Positions 8,911 to 19,694 of a stretch of DNA of 64,000 nt are shown piece by piece. The DNA comes from Microvirga terrae (GTDB lineage Bacteria > Pseudomonadota > Alphaproteobacteria > Rhizobiales > Beijerinckiaceae), in NCBI RefSeq assembly GCF_013307435.2, contig NZ_CP102845.1, positions 2,737,001 to 2,801,000 of the forward strand, read 5' to 3'. Under the pieces are notes generated by a model. The model was not told where the DNA came from. It saw only the letters and a list, made by a program, of their open reading frames with translations, and searched no databases. The stretch's first letter is position 1; every line of letters begins with the position of its first letter. A program made the position numbers and the translations under genes.

Positions 8911-10320
8911 GTGGATGAACTGGGAACGAATCGCCCGCCGGGGACGCGGGTGGAGCACGTCATGCAGGCGGTCCGCGCCAAGATTGCGAGCCGGTCCCTG
9001 AATCCCGGCGCGAAGCTGCCGTCGATCCGCGGTCTCGCGACGGCTATGCGCGTGTCCAAGTCCACGGTCGTCGAGGCCTATGACCGGCTGGCGGCGGAAG
9101 GCGTCATCAGGTCGAGACCGGGCTCCGGCTTCTTCAGCGCGGCGCCATCGGCTCCCCTGTCCCTTGCGGAGCTCGCGCCCCGTCTCGATCGGGCGATCGA
9201 CCCGTTCTGGGTGTCCCGGCAATCCCTGGAAGCGGGGCCAGGCATGCTGAAGCCCGGCTGCGGATGGCTTCCCGCCGAATGGATGCCCGACGAGGACATC
9301 CGCCGCGCCCTTCGTCATCTCGCACGGACCAGGGACAACGGGAGACTGACGGATTACGGCACGCCACTCGGTCTGCCGGCCTTGCGTCAGTTTCTGTCGC
9401 GCCGCATGGCCGATCAGGGCTTTCATGCCGGTCCGGACCAGATCATGCTGACGGAATCCGGCACCCAGGCGATCGATCTCGTGTCCCGGCTCCTGCTGCA
9501 GCCGGGCGATGCGGTCCTGGTGGATGATCCCTGCTATTTCAACTTCCTGGCCCTTCTGCGAGCCCATCAGGCGAAGATCGTCGGCGTCTCCTATACGTCG
9601 GAGGGGCCCGATCTCCTGGCCTTCGAGGCGGCGCTCGCCGAGCACCGGCCCCGTCTCTACATCACCAATTCCGGTCTCCATAACCCGACCGGCGCCACTG
9701 TGAGGGCGGCGACCGCCCACAAGGTTCTGAAGCTTGCGGAAGCCTATGGCGCCCTCATCGTCGAGGACGACATCTTCGCCGATTTCGAGGTGGACGCGGC
9801 GCCGCGCCTTGCGGCCCTCGACGGGCTCGACCGGGTGGTGCGGATCGGGAGCTTCTCCAAGACGCTGTCGGCCTCCTTCCGGTGCGGCTATATCGCTGCA
9901 AGGACGGACTGGATCGACAGGCTGGTCGACCTCAGGATCGCCACGGGTTTCGCGAGCACACCGCTGTCGCAGGACCTCGTCTTCAACGTCCTCGGCAGCA
10001 GCACCTACCGAAAGTACCTGGATGGACTTCGAGTTCGGCTTGCGAAGGCGAGGGCGGACACCGTCCGGCGGCTGCGAGAGCTCGGCATCGAGCCATGGCT
10101 CGAACCCGAGGCCGGCATGCTGCTCTGGTGCCGCCTGCCGGACGGCCTGAACGCCGCCGACGTGGCGCGGCGAGCGCTTCAGGACGGCGTGGTCCTCGCC
10201 CCCGGCAATGTCTTCAGCCTCTCGCAATCCGCCGGCGATTTCATGCGGTTCAACGTCGCCCAATGCACGGATGAGCGCGTGTTCCAGGTCCTCCAGAGGG
10301 CGATGCGGACCACACCCTGA
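8911..10320 (+). CDS. MocR/PdxR-type transcriptional regulator (GntR-HTH fused to aminotransferase domain)
   Basis: Fusion of an N-terminal winged helix of GntR type (about residues 15-85: SLNPGAKLPSIRGLATAMRV, SKSTVVEAYDRLAAEGVI, RPGSGFF) with a C-terminal fold-type I aminotransferase domain. The PLP-Lys is in SFSKTLS, and HNPTGA and VEDDIF are conserved. MocR proteins use the aminotransferase domain as a PLP sensor, so this is likely a regulator rather than an enzyme. Start choice is uncertain: GTG at 8911 gives 469 aa, while GTG at 8950 or ATG at 8962 are also possible. The open frame reaches back to 8425, but that stretch is antisense to the DMT gene. The divergent DMT exporter is the probable target. 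Confidence 0.87.
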   Translation: MDELGTNRPPGTRVEHVMQAVRAKIASRSLNPGAKLPSIRGLATAMRVSKSTVVEAYDRLAAEGVIRSRPGSGFFSAAPSAPLSLAELAPRLDRAIDPFWVSRQSLEAGPGMLKPGCGWLPAEWMPDEDIRRALRHLARTRDNGRLTDYGTPLGLPALRQFLSRRMADQGFHAGPDQIMLTESGTQAIDLVSRLLLQPGDAVLVDDPCYFNFLALLRAHQAKIVGVSYTSEGPDLLAFEAALAEHRPRLYITNSGLHNPTGATVRAATAHKVLKLAEAYGALIVEDDIFADFEVDAAPRLAALDGLDRVVRIGSFSKTLSASFRCGYIAARTDWIDRLVDLRIATGFASTPLSQDLVFNVLGSSTYRKYLDGLRVRLAKARADTVRRLRELGIEPWLEPEAGMLLWCRLPDGLNAADVARRALQDGVVLAPGNVFSLSQSAGDFMRFNVAQCTDERVFQVLQRAMRTTP

Positions 10321-10410
10321 GCGCATCCGTCAAATGCCCCCAGCGGCGAAGCGTCGGGGAACATTGCGGGCCGGCATGTCTTTCTCCCCGCTACGCACGT
10401 GGAGAGCGAC

Positions 10411-10620
10411 ATGAAGCGCCTTGCCTCGAGCCTTGCCTGTCTTCTGCTGTCGACATTGGCCCATGCTCAGACCGGATCGGTTGCACCGACGACACCCTCG
10501 CCGGCAGCCTCGGGCACCGAGGGCGACGGCTGGCTTCTCCTTTTGGTGATTCCCCTCATCGTCGTGGCTGCCGGCGTCTATTTCTTCATCAAGCGCAACG
10601 GCACGACGTCGCGCTTCTGA
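10411..10620 (+). CDS. Small secreted/inner-membrane protein, unknown function
   Basis: A 69-aa protein: signal peptide MKRLASSLACLLLSTLAHAQ (likely cleavage after Ala-His-Ala or Ala-Gln), a Thr/Pro/Ser/Ala linker, one TM helix (WLLLLVIPLIVVAAGVYFF) and a short basic tail. GGAGAG precedes the ATG; another in-frame start 12 bases upstream is less likely. I do not recognise a family. It is probably a real gene because start, signal peptide, linker and anchor form a coherent order. It stands alone between the MocR gene and the GFA gene. Confidence 0.6.
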   Translation: MKRLASSLACLLLSTLAHAQTGSVAPTTPSPAASGTEGDGWLLLLVIPLIVVAAGVYFFIKRNGTTSRF

Positions 10621-10731
10621 TGGGCGGTATCGATCGGCGTGAGTTCCGCGAGAGCGCTCTCGTCCAATCGCGTTGACGCCTGCCATCAACCCGCAGCAAT
10701 CTTGCCGTCCAGCCCTGATGAGGAGGTGGTC

Positions 10732-11220
10732 ATGGCAGGTTCGGATGATCGGCACGAGGGCAGGTGCCGGTGCGGTCGGGTCAGGTTCCGCGTCGAGGGA
10801 GAACCCATCGTCACCATGGCCTGTCACTGCGAGGGCTGCCAACGCATGACTGCGAGCGCGTTCTCGTTGAGCGTCCTTTATCCGAGCGACAGGTTCGCCG
10901 TGCTGCAGGGGGAGCCCGTCATCGGCGGGCTGCACGGCGCCACGCGCCACTTCTTCTGTCCGCACTGCATGAGCTGGCTCTTCACCCGGCCGGAGGGAAT
11001 GGACGAGTTCGTCAACGTGCGCACCACCATGCTCGAAGACCCGGGCCGGTTCCCGCCCTTCATCGAAACCCACACGAGAGAAAAGCTGCCATGGGCCACG
11101 ACCCCGGCTCTGCACAGCTTCGAGGCACTGCCGCCGATGGAGCGCTATCCGGAGCTGATGGCAGAGTTCGCGGCGCGAAACGACCTGAGACCGGGCAGGG
11201 GCGCTCCCTCGCCGTCGTGA
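10732..11220 (+). CDS. GFA family (glutathione-dependent formaldehyde-activating enzyme-like) protein
   Basis: A 162-aa zinc-binding protein of the GFA/CENP-V fold. Metal-ligand cysteines are in CRCGRVRF, CHCEGCQRM and CPHCMSW, matching the two-zinc pattern of the family. The start at 10732 follows GAGGAGG; upstream in-frame residues are not family-like. True Gfa activity (glutathione plus formaldehyde) has been shown only for some members, so a specific reaction should not be assumed. No close operon partner; a repeat-rich non-coding region follows. Confidence 0.85.
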   Translation: MAGSDDRHEGRCRCGRVRFRVEGEPIVTMACHCEGCQRMTASAFSLSVLYPSDRFAVLQGEPVIGGLHGATRHFFCPHCMSWLFTRPEGMDEFVNVRTTMLEDPGRFPPFIETHTREKLPWATTPALHSFEALPPMERYPELMAEFAARNDLRPGRGAPSPS

Positions 11221-11269
11221 ACCGGCGGACGGGCCCGAACCCTCCTGGTCACGGCCACCTCCTTCTGTC

Positions 11270-11292
11270 ATGGCCGGGCTTGTCCCGGCCAT
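11270..11292. repeat. REP-like palindrome copy A
   Basis: Arms ATGGCCGGG and CCCGGCCAT with a 5-base loop, identical arms to the copy at 4526. Confidence 0.75.
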
Positions 11293-11377
11293 CCTAAGGT
11301 CGTTCCGTCACCCTCCGCCCTTCCTCGCCACCCCGCTCGTCTCGCCACCCTCCGTCCTTCCTGACACCCACCCCGTC

Positions 11378-11400
11378 ATGGCCGGGCTTGTCCCGGCCAT
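11378..11400. repeat. REP-like palindrome copy B
   Basis: Same arms and loop as copy A, 108 bp downstream in the same orientation. The surrounding stretch (11300-11377) is rich in imperfect repeats of CGCCACCCTCCGTCCTTCC type. Confidence 0.75.
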
Positions 11401-11424
11401 CCCCGCCGTGCCTTACGGATCGAG

Positions 11425-11447
11425 ATCACCGGCCCAGGGCCGGTGAT
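11425..11447. repeat. Second-type palindrome (ATCACCGG family)
   Basis: Arms ATCACCGGCC and GGCCGGTGAT around a 3-base loop, 25 bp after REP copy B. A relative occurs at 11927, again close to an ATGGCCGG-type copy, so the two palindrome types appear as pairs. Confidence 0.65.
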
Positions 11448-11498
11448 GACGTGGGAGTGGTGGACAGGTGTGGGTGCGATGATGTTCCATCTTTGTTC

Positions 11499-11527
11499 TT
11501 GACACATGCATCAAGCTAAGCTATATC
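11499..11527 (+). promoter_or_regulatory. Near-consensus sigma70 promoter
   Basis: A perfect -35 TTGACA at 11499-11504, a 17-base spacer, and a -10-like TATATC at 11522-11527. It is the best sigma70-type match I saw in the window and lies in an AT-rich island. Transcription would start near 11534. The next gene, lipA, begins 680 bp downstream, so it drives either a very long lipA leader or a separate non-coding RNA. Confidence 0.6.
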
Positions 11528-11533
11528 ATTGGG

Positions 11534-11790
11534 CAGATCGGTTCCTTCGAGGGGCGCGCTCGCGAGGCGTCGCAAGTGTGGGAGCCGGCACGGTCCTGCG
11601 ACAGGCTTCGCACCCCTGGGCGCGCAGGAGGCCGACCTTGGGCTCTGCCCAGCTGGTCCGCCTGAAAAGAACCGTGCGCGACGAGCAGCTTGGCTCTCGC
11701 TTATCACCTCAGACATCGAGCCGGGCTGCCACTCGCGCCACCCTCGATCATCCTGCAGGCTCGCAGCGCAAGCTGCGGGCCTGCAGGTGC
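11534..11790 (+). ncRNA. Candidate structured non-coding RNA downstream of a strong promoter
   Basis: No plausible protein: the open frame here only continues into lipA and reads as low-complexity Arg/Ser/Pro sequence. The stretch has potential long-range pairing (CGGTTC near 11539 with GAACCG near 11670, AGGCG with CGCCT inside it) and a GGGC-TCT-GCCC hairpin. It ends with a long stem at 11752-11787, with arms CCTGCAGGCTCGCAG and CTGCGGGCCTGCAGG. A rod-like RNA of 150-250 nt, 6S-like in outline, is one possibility. I could not match it to 6S, SRP, tmRNA or RNase P signatures. Boundaries are approximate. Confidence 0.35.
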
Positions 11791-11867
11791 TGGCTCTTTG
11801 ACAGCGCACAGATCAAGCACCCGCACCGCAGCGTGACGCTCCCCCGTCCCGCCACCCTGCGCCCGTC

Positions 11868-11890
11868 ATGGCCGGCCCTGTGCCGGCCAT
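11868..11890. repeat. REP-like palindrome copy C (variant)
   Basis: Arms ATGGCCGGC and GCCGGCCAT around a 5-base loop; a compensated variant of copies A and B, where the changed base pair keeps the stem intact. Confidence 0.7.
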
Positions 11891-11926
11891 CCCGATTGGA
11901 AAAGTGCCGCACCTCAAGCAATCGAG

Positions 11927-11949
11927 ATCACCGGGACAAGCCCGGTGAT
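11927..11949. repeat. Second-type palindrome (ATCACCGG family), copy 2
   Basis: Arms ATCACCGGG and CCCGGTGAT around a 5-base loop, 36 bp after REP copy C. Degenerate fragments of the same family continue to about 12035. From here to the lipA start (12214) I see no other gene or clear signal. Confidence 0.65.
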
Positions 11950-12213
11950 GACCGTGAGGGGGCCAGGGCCAGCCATTCCAATCCGGATAGGCACCCGCCT
12001 CGCAGCAGCGCGACCACCCGGACAAGCCCGGTGACGGCGGGAAACGGATGGGACCCGCCACTCCTTTGCACGCTCTGCATCAACAGCAAGCCGGTCACGG
12101 TCCAACAATGCAGGCAGACCTGCCATCTGAGCATTTGCGAATGTCCGCCGGACGCCTTAAATCAGCGGCATATCAGGAAGGGCAGGGTTTCCTCGCCCAG
12201 GGATTGTAGCTTC

Positions 12214-13173
12214 ATGGCCGTCGTTCTCGACCTTCTCAACAAGGACCAGCGCCCCCGCCATCCGGAAAAGGCGCATCGGCCGGATCAGCCCGTCCAGCAG
12301 CGCAAGCCCGAGTGGATCCGCGTGAAGGCGCCCGGTTCGCCGAAATGGGCCGAGACAAACCGGATCGTGCGCGAGAACAAGCTCGTGACCGTCTGCGAGG
12401 AGGCCGGCTGCCCCAATATCGGGGAGTGCTGGGAGAAGAAACACGCCACCTTCATGATCATGGGCGACACCTGCACCCGGGCCTGCGCGTTCTGCAACGT
12501 GAAGACCGGCCTGCCGCAGGCCCTTGACCCGAACGAGCCCGAGAGCGTGGCCAAGGCCGTGGAAAAGCTCGGACTGGAGCACGTGGTCATCACGTCCGTG
12601 GACCGGGACGATCTGGCGGACGGCGGCGCGCAGCATTTCGCCGACGTGATCCAGGCCATCCGGGCGCGCAGCCCGAAGACCACCATCGAGATCCTGACCC
12701 CGGACTTCCTCCGCAAGCCGGGCGCGCTCGAAGTCGTGGTCGCGGCCAAGCCCGACGTGTTCAACCACAACCTCGAGACCGTGCCGTCCAAGTATCTGAA
12801 AGTCCGGCCCGGGGCCCGCTACTTTCACTCCATCCGCCTGCTGCAGCAGGTGAAGGAGCTCGATCCGACGATCTTCACCAAGTCCGGCATCATGGTCGGC
12901 CTGGGGGAGGAGCGGAACGAGGTGCTCCAGCTCATGGACGACCTTCGTTCGGCCGATGTGGACTTCATGACCATCGGCCAATACCTCCAGCCCACGAAGA
13001 AGCACCACCCGGTGATCCGGTTCGTGACGCCCGACGAATTCAAAGCCTTTGAAACCACAGCCTACGCCAAGGGTTTCCTCCTCGTCTCCTCGACCCCGCT
13101 GACGCGCTCCTCGCATCACGCGGGAGAGGATTTTGCCAAGCTGAAGGCGGCTCGTCTGGCGAAGCTCGGCTGA
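12214..13173 (+). CDS. lipA: Lipoyl synthase
   Basis: Radical-SAM enzyme (319 aa) inserting two sulfur atoms into protein-bound octanoate, forming the lipoyl groups used by the PDH subunits at the start of the window. The auxiliary cluster motif is [13 protein letters not shown], the radical-SAM cluster motif [10 protein letters not shown] (CX3CX2C), and the family's C-terminal serine is in [10 protein letters not shown]. The open frame reaches back to 11506, but upstream codons look non-coding and cross the palindromes; [11 protein letters not shown] at 12214 is the usual N-terminus. It is followed 28 bp later by a P-loop gene and then a COQ10-like gene, and lipA next to the latter is common in this group. 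Confidence 0.96.
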   Translation: MAVVLDLLNKDQRPRHPEKAHRPDQPVQQRKPEWIRVKAPGSPKWAETNRIVRENKLVTVCEEAGCPNIGECWEKKHATFMIMGDTCTRACAFCNVKTGLPQALDPNEPESVAKAVEKLGLEHVVITSVDRDDLADGGAQHFADVIQAIRARSPKTTIEILTPDFLRKPGALEVVVAAKPDVFNHNLETVPSKYLKVRPGARYFHSIRLLQQVKELDPTIFTKSGIMVGLGEERNEVLQLMDDLRSADVDFMTIGQYLQPTKKHHPVIRFVTPDEFKAFETTAYAKGFLLVSSTPLTRSSHHAGEDFAKLKAARLAKLG

Positions 13174-13201
13174 AACCTGACGGGCACGATTCGGACTTGG
13201 C

Positions 13202-13726
13202 ATGCAGCGCATATTGGTGATCGGCAGCCCGGGCGCGGGCAAGAGCACCCTGGCGAGCCGTCTCGCGAGGCGCCTCGACCTGCCGCTGATCCACCTCGAT
13301 CGGGAATATTTCGGGCCCGGCTGGACCACACCGCCTAGGGCTGAATGGCGTGAGAGGGTGAAAACCCTTGCGGCCCGGCCGGTCTGGGTCATGGACGGCA
13401 ACTACGCCAGCACCTTCGCCATCCGTGTTCCCCGGGCGACCGCCATCGTCTGGCTCGACGTGCCGCGCTGGCGCTGCGCGTCGAGCGTGCTCTGGCGCGT
13501 CGTGAGGAACTACGGCCGCTCCCGGGCCGATCTCGGCGACGCCGGGCCCGAGCGGTTCGACTGGTCTTTCATGCGCTGGATCTGGTCCTATCCCCGGACG
13601 ATGCGGCCGAAAACCGCCCGGATGCTGGAGCGTCTGCGCCCCGATCAGCGGGTTTACGTGCTGCGCTCCCGCTCCGAGATCCCGGCCCTCGAGGCCGCGC
13701 TTGCAACCGTCAAAGAGGCCGCCTGA
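13202..13726 (+). CDS. P-loop NTPase of the adenylate-kinase-like / DNA topology modulation type
   Basis: A 174-aa protein starting directly with a Walker A loop (GSPGAGKSTLASRLARRL). Then come PLIHLDREYFGPGWTTPP and VMDGNYASTFAIRVPRATAIVWLDVPR, the pattern of FlaR-like 'topology modulation' proteins, which are small nucleoside/adenylate-kinase relatives. An Arg-rich lid region follows. The real substrate is unknown. It sits 28 bp after lipA and ends 2 bp before the next gene, so the three are probably co-transcribed. Confidence 0.82.
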   Translation: MQRILVIGSPGAGKSTLASRLARRLDLPLIHLDREYFGPGWTTPPRAEWRERVKTLAARPVWVMDGNYASTFAIRVPRATAIVWLDVPRWRCASSVLWRVVRNYGRSRADLGDAGPERFDWSFMRWIWSYPRTMRPKTARMLERLRPDQRVYVLRSRSEIPALEAALATVKEAA

Positions 13727-13728
13727 GC

Positions 13729-14211
13729 ATGCCGACCTTTCGCACCACGCGCACCGTCCAGCATACCCCGGCTCAGATGTTCGCCCTCGTGGCCGATGTG
13801 GAGCGCTACCCCGAATTCGTCCCGCTCTGCGAAGATTTGCGGGTCATGCGCCGGGTCCAGAGCGGGGAGGGCATTGAGTCGCTCGTCGCCACGATGTCGG
13901 TGGGATACAAGGCCATCAATGAGACCTTCACCACCCGCGTGACCCTGGACGACCCGCGCCGGAAGATCACGGTCGAATACGTGGACGGACCGTTCAAGTA
14001 TCTCGAGAACCGCTGGACCTTCCGCGAGGCACCGGGCGGATGCGAGGTCGATTTCTACATCAACTACGAGTTCAAGAGCTTCGCGCTCGGGCTTCTCATG
14101 GGCAGCGTCTTCGACAAGGCGTTCCGCAAGTTCACCGGAGCCTTCGAGGAGCGGGCGGACGAGATCTACGGGGCGCCGTCCGCATCCCGGGCCGGCGCCA
14201 AGTCCGCCTGA
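13729..14211 (+). CDS. COQ10/RatA family START-domain protein
   Basis: A 160-aa SRPBCC (START-like) protein with the family opening TRTVQHTPAQMFALVADVERY and the following PEFVPLCEDLRV. Known relatives are Coq10, which binds ubiquinone and aids respiration, and E. coli RatA, described as a ribosome-association toxin. In an alphaproteobacterium the ubiquinone-binding role is the more natural reading; the toxin label is an annotation habit. It begins 2 bp after the P-loop gene and its stop abuts the convergent cinA-like gene. Confidence 0.86.
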   Translation: MPTFRTTRTVQHTPAQMFALVADVERYPEFVPLCEDLRVMRRVQSGEGIESLVATMSVGYKAINETFTTRVTLDDPRRKITVEYVDGPFKYLENRWTFREAPGGCEVDFYINYEFKSFALGLLMGSVFDKAFRKFTGAFEERADEIYGAPSASRAGAKSA

Positions 14212-14700
14212 TCAGCGCAGAGCCTGCTCCAGCAGGGACAGGGCGTCCTCGACGGCCCGACGACGCACGGTCTCCCGGCCGAGATCGCCGTAGCGGCGCT
14301 CGAGGTGCACCGTCCCGGCGCCTTTCCGCGCAAGGCCGAAATGAACGAGACCCACCGGCTTCGTGAGCGTCCCGCCGGTCGGACCGGCGACACCCGTGAT
14401 GCCCACCGCCACGTCGGCCCGCGAATGGGCGAGGGCGCCCTCCGCCATGGCCCGTGCGACCTTCTCGCTCACGGCGCCCTCCGAGGCGATCATTTCGGCC
14501 GGAACACCGATCAGCTCCGTCTTCGCCTCGTTGGAATAGGTCACGAATCCGCGCTCCACTACGGCGGAGGAGCCCGAGATCTCCGTCAGCAGCGCCGCCA
14601 CGAGGCCGCCGGTGCAGGATTCCGCCGTCGCGATCTTAAGGCCCCTCCCGCGATAGGCCTGCAGGAGCGCAGCGGCGCGGTTCATCAACTCAGGGATCAT
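14212..14700 (-). CDS. CinA C-terminal domain family protein (nicotinamide-nucleotide amidohydrolase)
   Basis: A 162-aa stand-alone CinA C-terminal domain, probably PncC-type, deamidating NMN to nicotinate mononucleotide in pyridine-nucleotide recycling. Family motifs are [32 protein letters not shown] and [13 protein letters not shown]. The ATG at 14700 overlaps the ispDF stop by 4 bases (ATGA) and GGAGGTGAA lies upstream within ispDF, so it is translationally coupled to ispDF. The N-terminal molybdopterin-like half of full CinA is absent. Confidence 0.9.
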   Translation of the reverse strand: MIPELMNRAAALLQAYRGRGLKIATAESCTGGLVAALLTEISGSSAVVERGFVTYSNEAKTELIGVPAEMIASEGAVSEKVARAMAEGALAHSRADVAVGITGVAGPTGGTLTKPVGLVHFGLARKGAGTVHLERRYGDLGRETVRRRAVEDALSLLEQALR

Positions 14701-15890
14701 GCGTTCACCTCCGGCAGGCGGATCGTGGCGGCCGCCTGGGCGGCGATGCCCTCGCGGCGACCCGTGAAGCCAAGTTTCTCGGTGGTCGTCGCCTTGAGCG
14801 AGACCTGGTCGAGACGGAGGCCGGCGATCTCCGCGATCCGCTGCCGCATCGCCTCCCGATGCGGACCGAGCCGCGGCCTCTCGCACAGAAGGGTCGCGTC
14901 GAGATGGTCGACCATCCCGCCCCGGTGACGGACGAGTTCCACCGCATGAGCCAGGAACCGGTCGGAGGAGGCACCGCGCCATTGCGGATGGCTCGGCGGA
15001 AAGTGGGTGCCGATGTCACCGTCGGCCAGGGCCCCGAGGATGGCGTCCGTCAGAGCATGAAGGATCACGTCGCCATCGGAATGAGCGATGACGCCGCGGT
15101 CATGAGGAACCTTGATTCCCCCAAGCCAGACATGATCGCCCTCACCGAAAGCATGCACGTCGAAACCGGTGCCAAGGCGGGTCAGGTATGTCGTCTCTCG
15201 GCTTCTCATGCGCCGCTCGGCCTCTTGGAAATCGCCCGGATGGGTAAGCTTGATATTGCCGGGTTCCCCCTCGAAGACGTGAACCTTCAGCCCGGCCCAT
15301 TCTGCCAGGGCACCATCGTCGCTAAAACTGTGAAGGTCCGCATCGGCCGCAGCACGGTGTGCCGCGAGGAGGAGCGGAAACTTGAAGGATTGCGGGGTCT
15401 GCACCGCCCTGAGGGCTGAACGATCCGGCGTGGAGACTACCTCGGACCGATCCCCGACGATCTTGATCGTATCCGTCACCGGCGTCCCTGGAACGGCCGC
15501 GCCCCAGAGATCGCCGGCCTCGATGGCTCTGTCGATCAGGTCGGAGCTTGCAAAGGGGCGGGCCGCGTCATGAACGAGAACGATCTCGGGGTTCGAGGCG
15601 GCCAGCGCGTCCAGTCCGTTGCGAACCGAATCCTGCCGCGTCGTGCCGCCATGGACGCATGGCAGAACTGTCGATTCGGGGGATGGCAACGCGCGAATCG
15701 CTGCCTCATAAAACGCCCGGTCGTCAGGATGGATCACAACTACGGTCCGGCTGATCCGCGGATGAGACGCAAAGGCGAAGAGCGTTCGTGCAAGTACGGA
15801 TTGCCCTTGCACCAAGCGGTACTGCTTCGGGATTCCCTCACCCGCTCTCGATCCACGTCCTGCAGCAACGATGAGGGCGGCAACTGACAT
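14697..15890 (-). CDS. ispDF: Bifunctional IspD/IspF (MEP cytidylyltransferase / MECDP synthase)
   Basis: Fusion enzyme (397 aa) for two non-consecutive steps of the MEP isoprenoid pathway. Residues 1-225 are IspD, with the CTP-binding N-terminus [17 protein letters not shown] and [10 protein letters not shown]. Residues about 235-397 are IspF, with [11 protein letters not shown] (metal-binding Asp-x-His), [22 protein letters not shown] and [17 protein letters not shown]. The fusion is typical of alphaproteobacteria. It is divergent from dusB with 110 bp between the starts. Confidence 0.96.
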   Translation of the reverse strand: MSVAALIVAAGRGSRAGEGIPKQYRLVQGQSVLARTLFAFASHPRISRTVVVIHPDDRAFYEAAIRALPSPESTVLPCVHGGTTRQDSVRNGLDALAASNPEIVLVHDAARPFASSDLIDRAIEAGDLWGAAVPGTPVTDTIKIVGDRSEVVSTPDRSALRAVQTPQSFKFPLLLAAHRAAADADLHSFSDDGALAEWAGLKVHVFEGEPGNIKLTHPGDFQEAERRMRSRETTYLTRLGTGFDVHAFGEGDHVWLGGIKVPHDRGVIAHSDGDVILHALTDAILGALADGDIGTHFPPSHPQWRGASSDRFLAHAVELVRHRGGMVDHLDATLLCERPRLGPHREAMRQRIAEIAGLRLDQVSLKATTTEKLGFTGRREGIAAQAAATIRLPEVNA

Positions 15891-15962
15891 CCGGGCGAGC
15901 TCTCCGCGACGAAGGTTCTCCTAAGCATGAGGGGACAGGAAAGCAAATTCCCGTGAGAGGGG

Positions 15963-15991
15963 CTTGCACGGCCCGCCGAAATGGCTATTGA
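15963..15991 (+). promoter_or_regulatory. Putative sigma70 promoter of dusB-ntrBC
   Basis: CTTGCA, a 17-base spacer and TATTGA, with the predicted start of transcription only a few bases before the dusB ATG (16001). No Shine-Dalgarno sequence is visible there, so the message may be leaderless or nearly so. Confidence 0.4.
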
Positions 15992-16000
15992 TTAGGCACA

Positions 16001-17016
<1,016 letters not shown>

Positions 17017-17020
<4 letters not shown>

Positions 17021-18120
17021 CGGTGATGGCCATCAACGACCTCATCATGAACGCGCTCCCGATTCCGGTTCTGACCGTCGGGCCGGAGCACCGGATCGTC
17101 CATGCCAATGCCGCAGCTGAGTCCTTCTTCGAGATGAGCCTGCGCATGATGCTGCGCCAGAGGCTCAGCGACCTGCTGCCCTTCGGCTCGCCCGTTATGG
17201 CGCTGGTGGAGGATGTCCGCCAGCGGGGCTCCAGCGTCAGCGAGCACCGGGTCGATATCGGCAGTCCGCGCCTGGGAGCTGAACGCATCGTGGACGTCTC
17301 GGCCAGCCCACTCGGCGACGATGCCGACAGCGTCATCCTGATGCTCCAGGAAAGGACGATCGCCGACAAGATGAACCGCCAGCTGACCCACCGCGGCGCC
17401 GCGCGGTCGATCACGGCGCTGGGGGCCCTGCTGGCGCACGAGATCAAGAATCCGCTCTCCGGCATCCGGGGCGCGGCGCAGCTCCTCGAGCAATCGGCGA
17501 GCGAGGACGACCGCCTCCTGACGCGCCTGATCTGCGACGAGACCGACCGCATCGTGAAGCTCGTGGAGCGCATGGAGCTGTTCGGCGAGGAGAGGCCGGT
17601 CGAGCGTGGACCCGTGAATATCCACGGGGTGCTCGACCACGTGAAGCGCCTCGCGCAGTCGGGCTTCGCCCGGCACATCCGTTTCGTCGAGAATTACGAC
17701 CCGTCCCTTCCGCCGGTGCTCGGCAACAGGGATCAGCTGATCCAGGTCATCCTGAACCTGGTGAAGAACGCCGCCGAGGCGGTCGGAATCGATACCCCGG
17801 ACGGCGAGATCATGTTGTCGACAGCCTTCCGGACCGGTGTCCGGCTTCAGGTCCCCGGTTCCCAGGAGCGGGTCAGCCTGCCTATCGAACTGAGCGTCAT
17901 CGACAATGGTCCCGGCATTCCCCCGGAGCTGATGAGCGACCTTTTCGATCCTTTCGTCACGACGAAGGTCCAGGGCAGCGGCCTTGGTCTCGCACTGGTG
18001 GCGAAGATCGTCGGGGATCACGGTGGCATCGTCGAATGCGAACCGGCACCCAGACGAACCACGTTCAGAATTCTCCTGCCTATGCACCGCGCCGGCGACG
18101 GCCGCGGGTCCGATTTGTGA
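17017..18120 (+). CDS. ntrB: Nitrogen regulation sensor kinase NtrB
   Basis: Soluble histidine kinase/phosphatase (367 aa) that sets the phosphorylation state of NtrC under PII control. It has an N-terminal PAS domain (about 5-115), the phospho-acceptor His141 in [12 protein letters not shown], and a HATPase domain with N-box [10 protein letters not shown] and G-boxes [10 protein letters not shown] and GSGLGLALV. No TM segment is present, as expected. It overlaps dusB by 4 bases and is followed 9 bases later by ntrC. Confidence 0.95.
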
Positions 18121-18129
18121 GATTAAGCG

Positions 18130-19596
<1,467 letters not shown>

Positions 19597-19694
19597 GTGC
19601 TCCCGGCTGTAATAATTTGACCACAGTGTTGTGTTGGTGCATCACCCAGTGACGGGGTGCTGAACGGAAAGCGCCCCCTTGGGGGCCTCGGATC

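Noticed and set aside
8359..10326. A 655-codon minus-strand frame covering the MocR gene and part of the DMT gene
   Set aside because: Its reading frame matches neither protein family; the DMT and MocR frames are well supported instead.
11506..12213. The 5' extension of the lipA open frame
   Set aside because: It crosses several palindromes and reads as low-complexity Arg/Ser/Pro. The LipA family start is at 12214.
13729..14211. A type II toxin-antitoxin toxin (RatA)
   Set aside because: The protein is a COQ10-like START-domain member with no antitoxin partner; the toxin name is inherited from one E. coli study.
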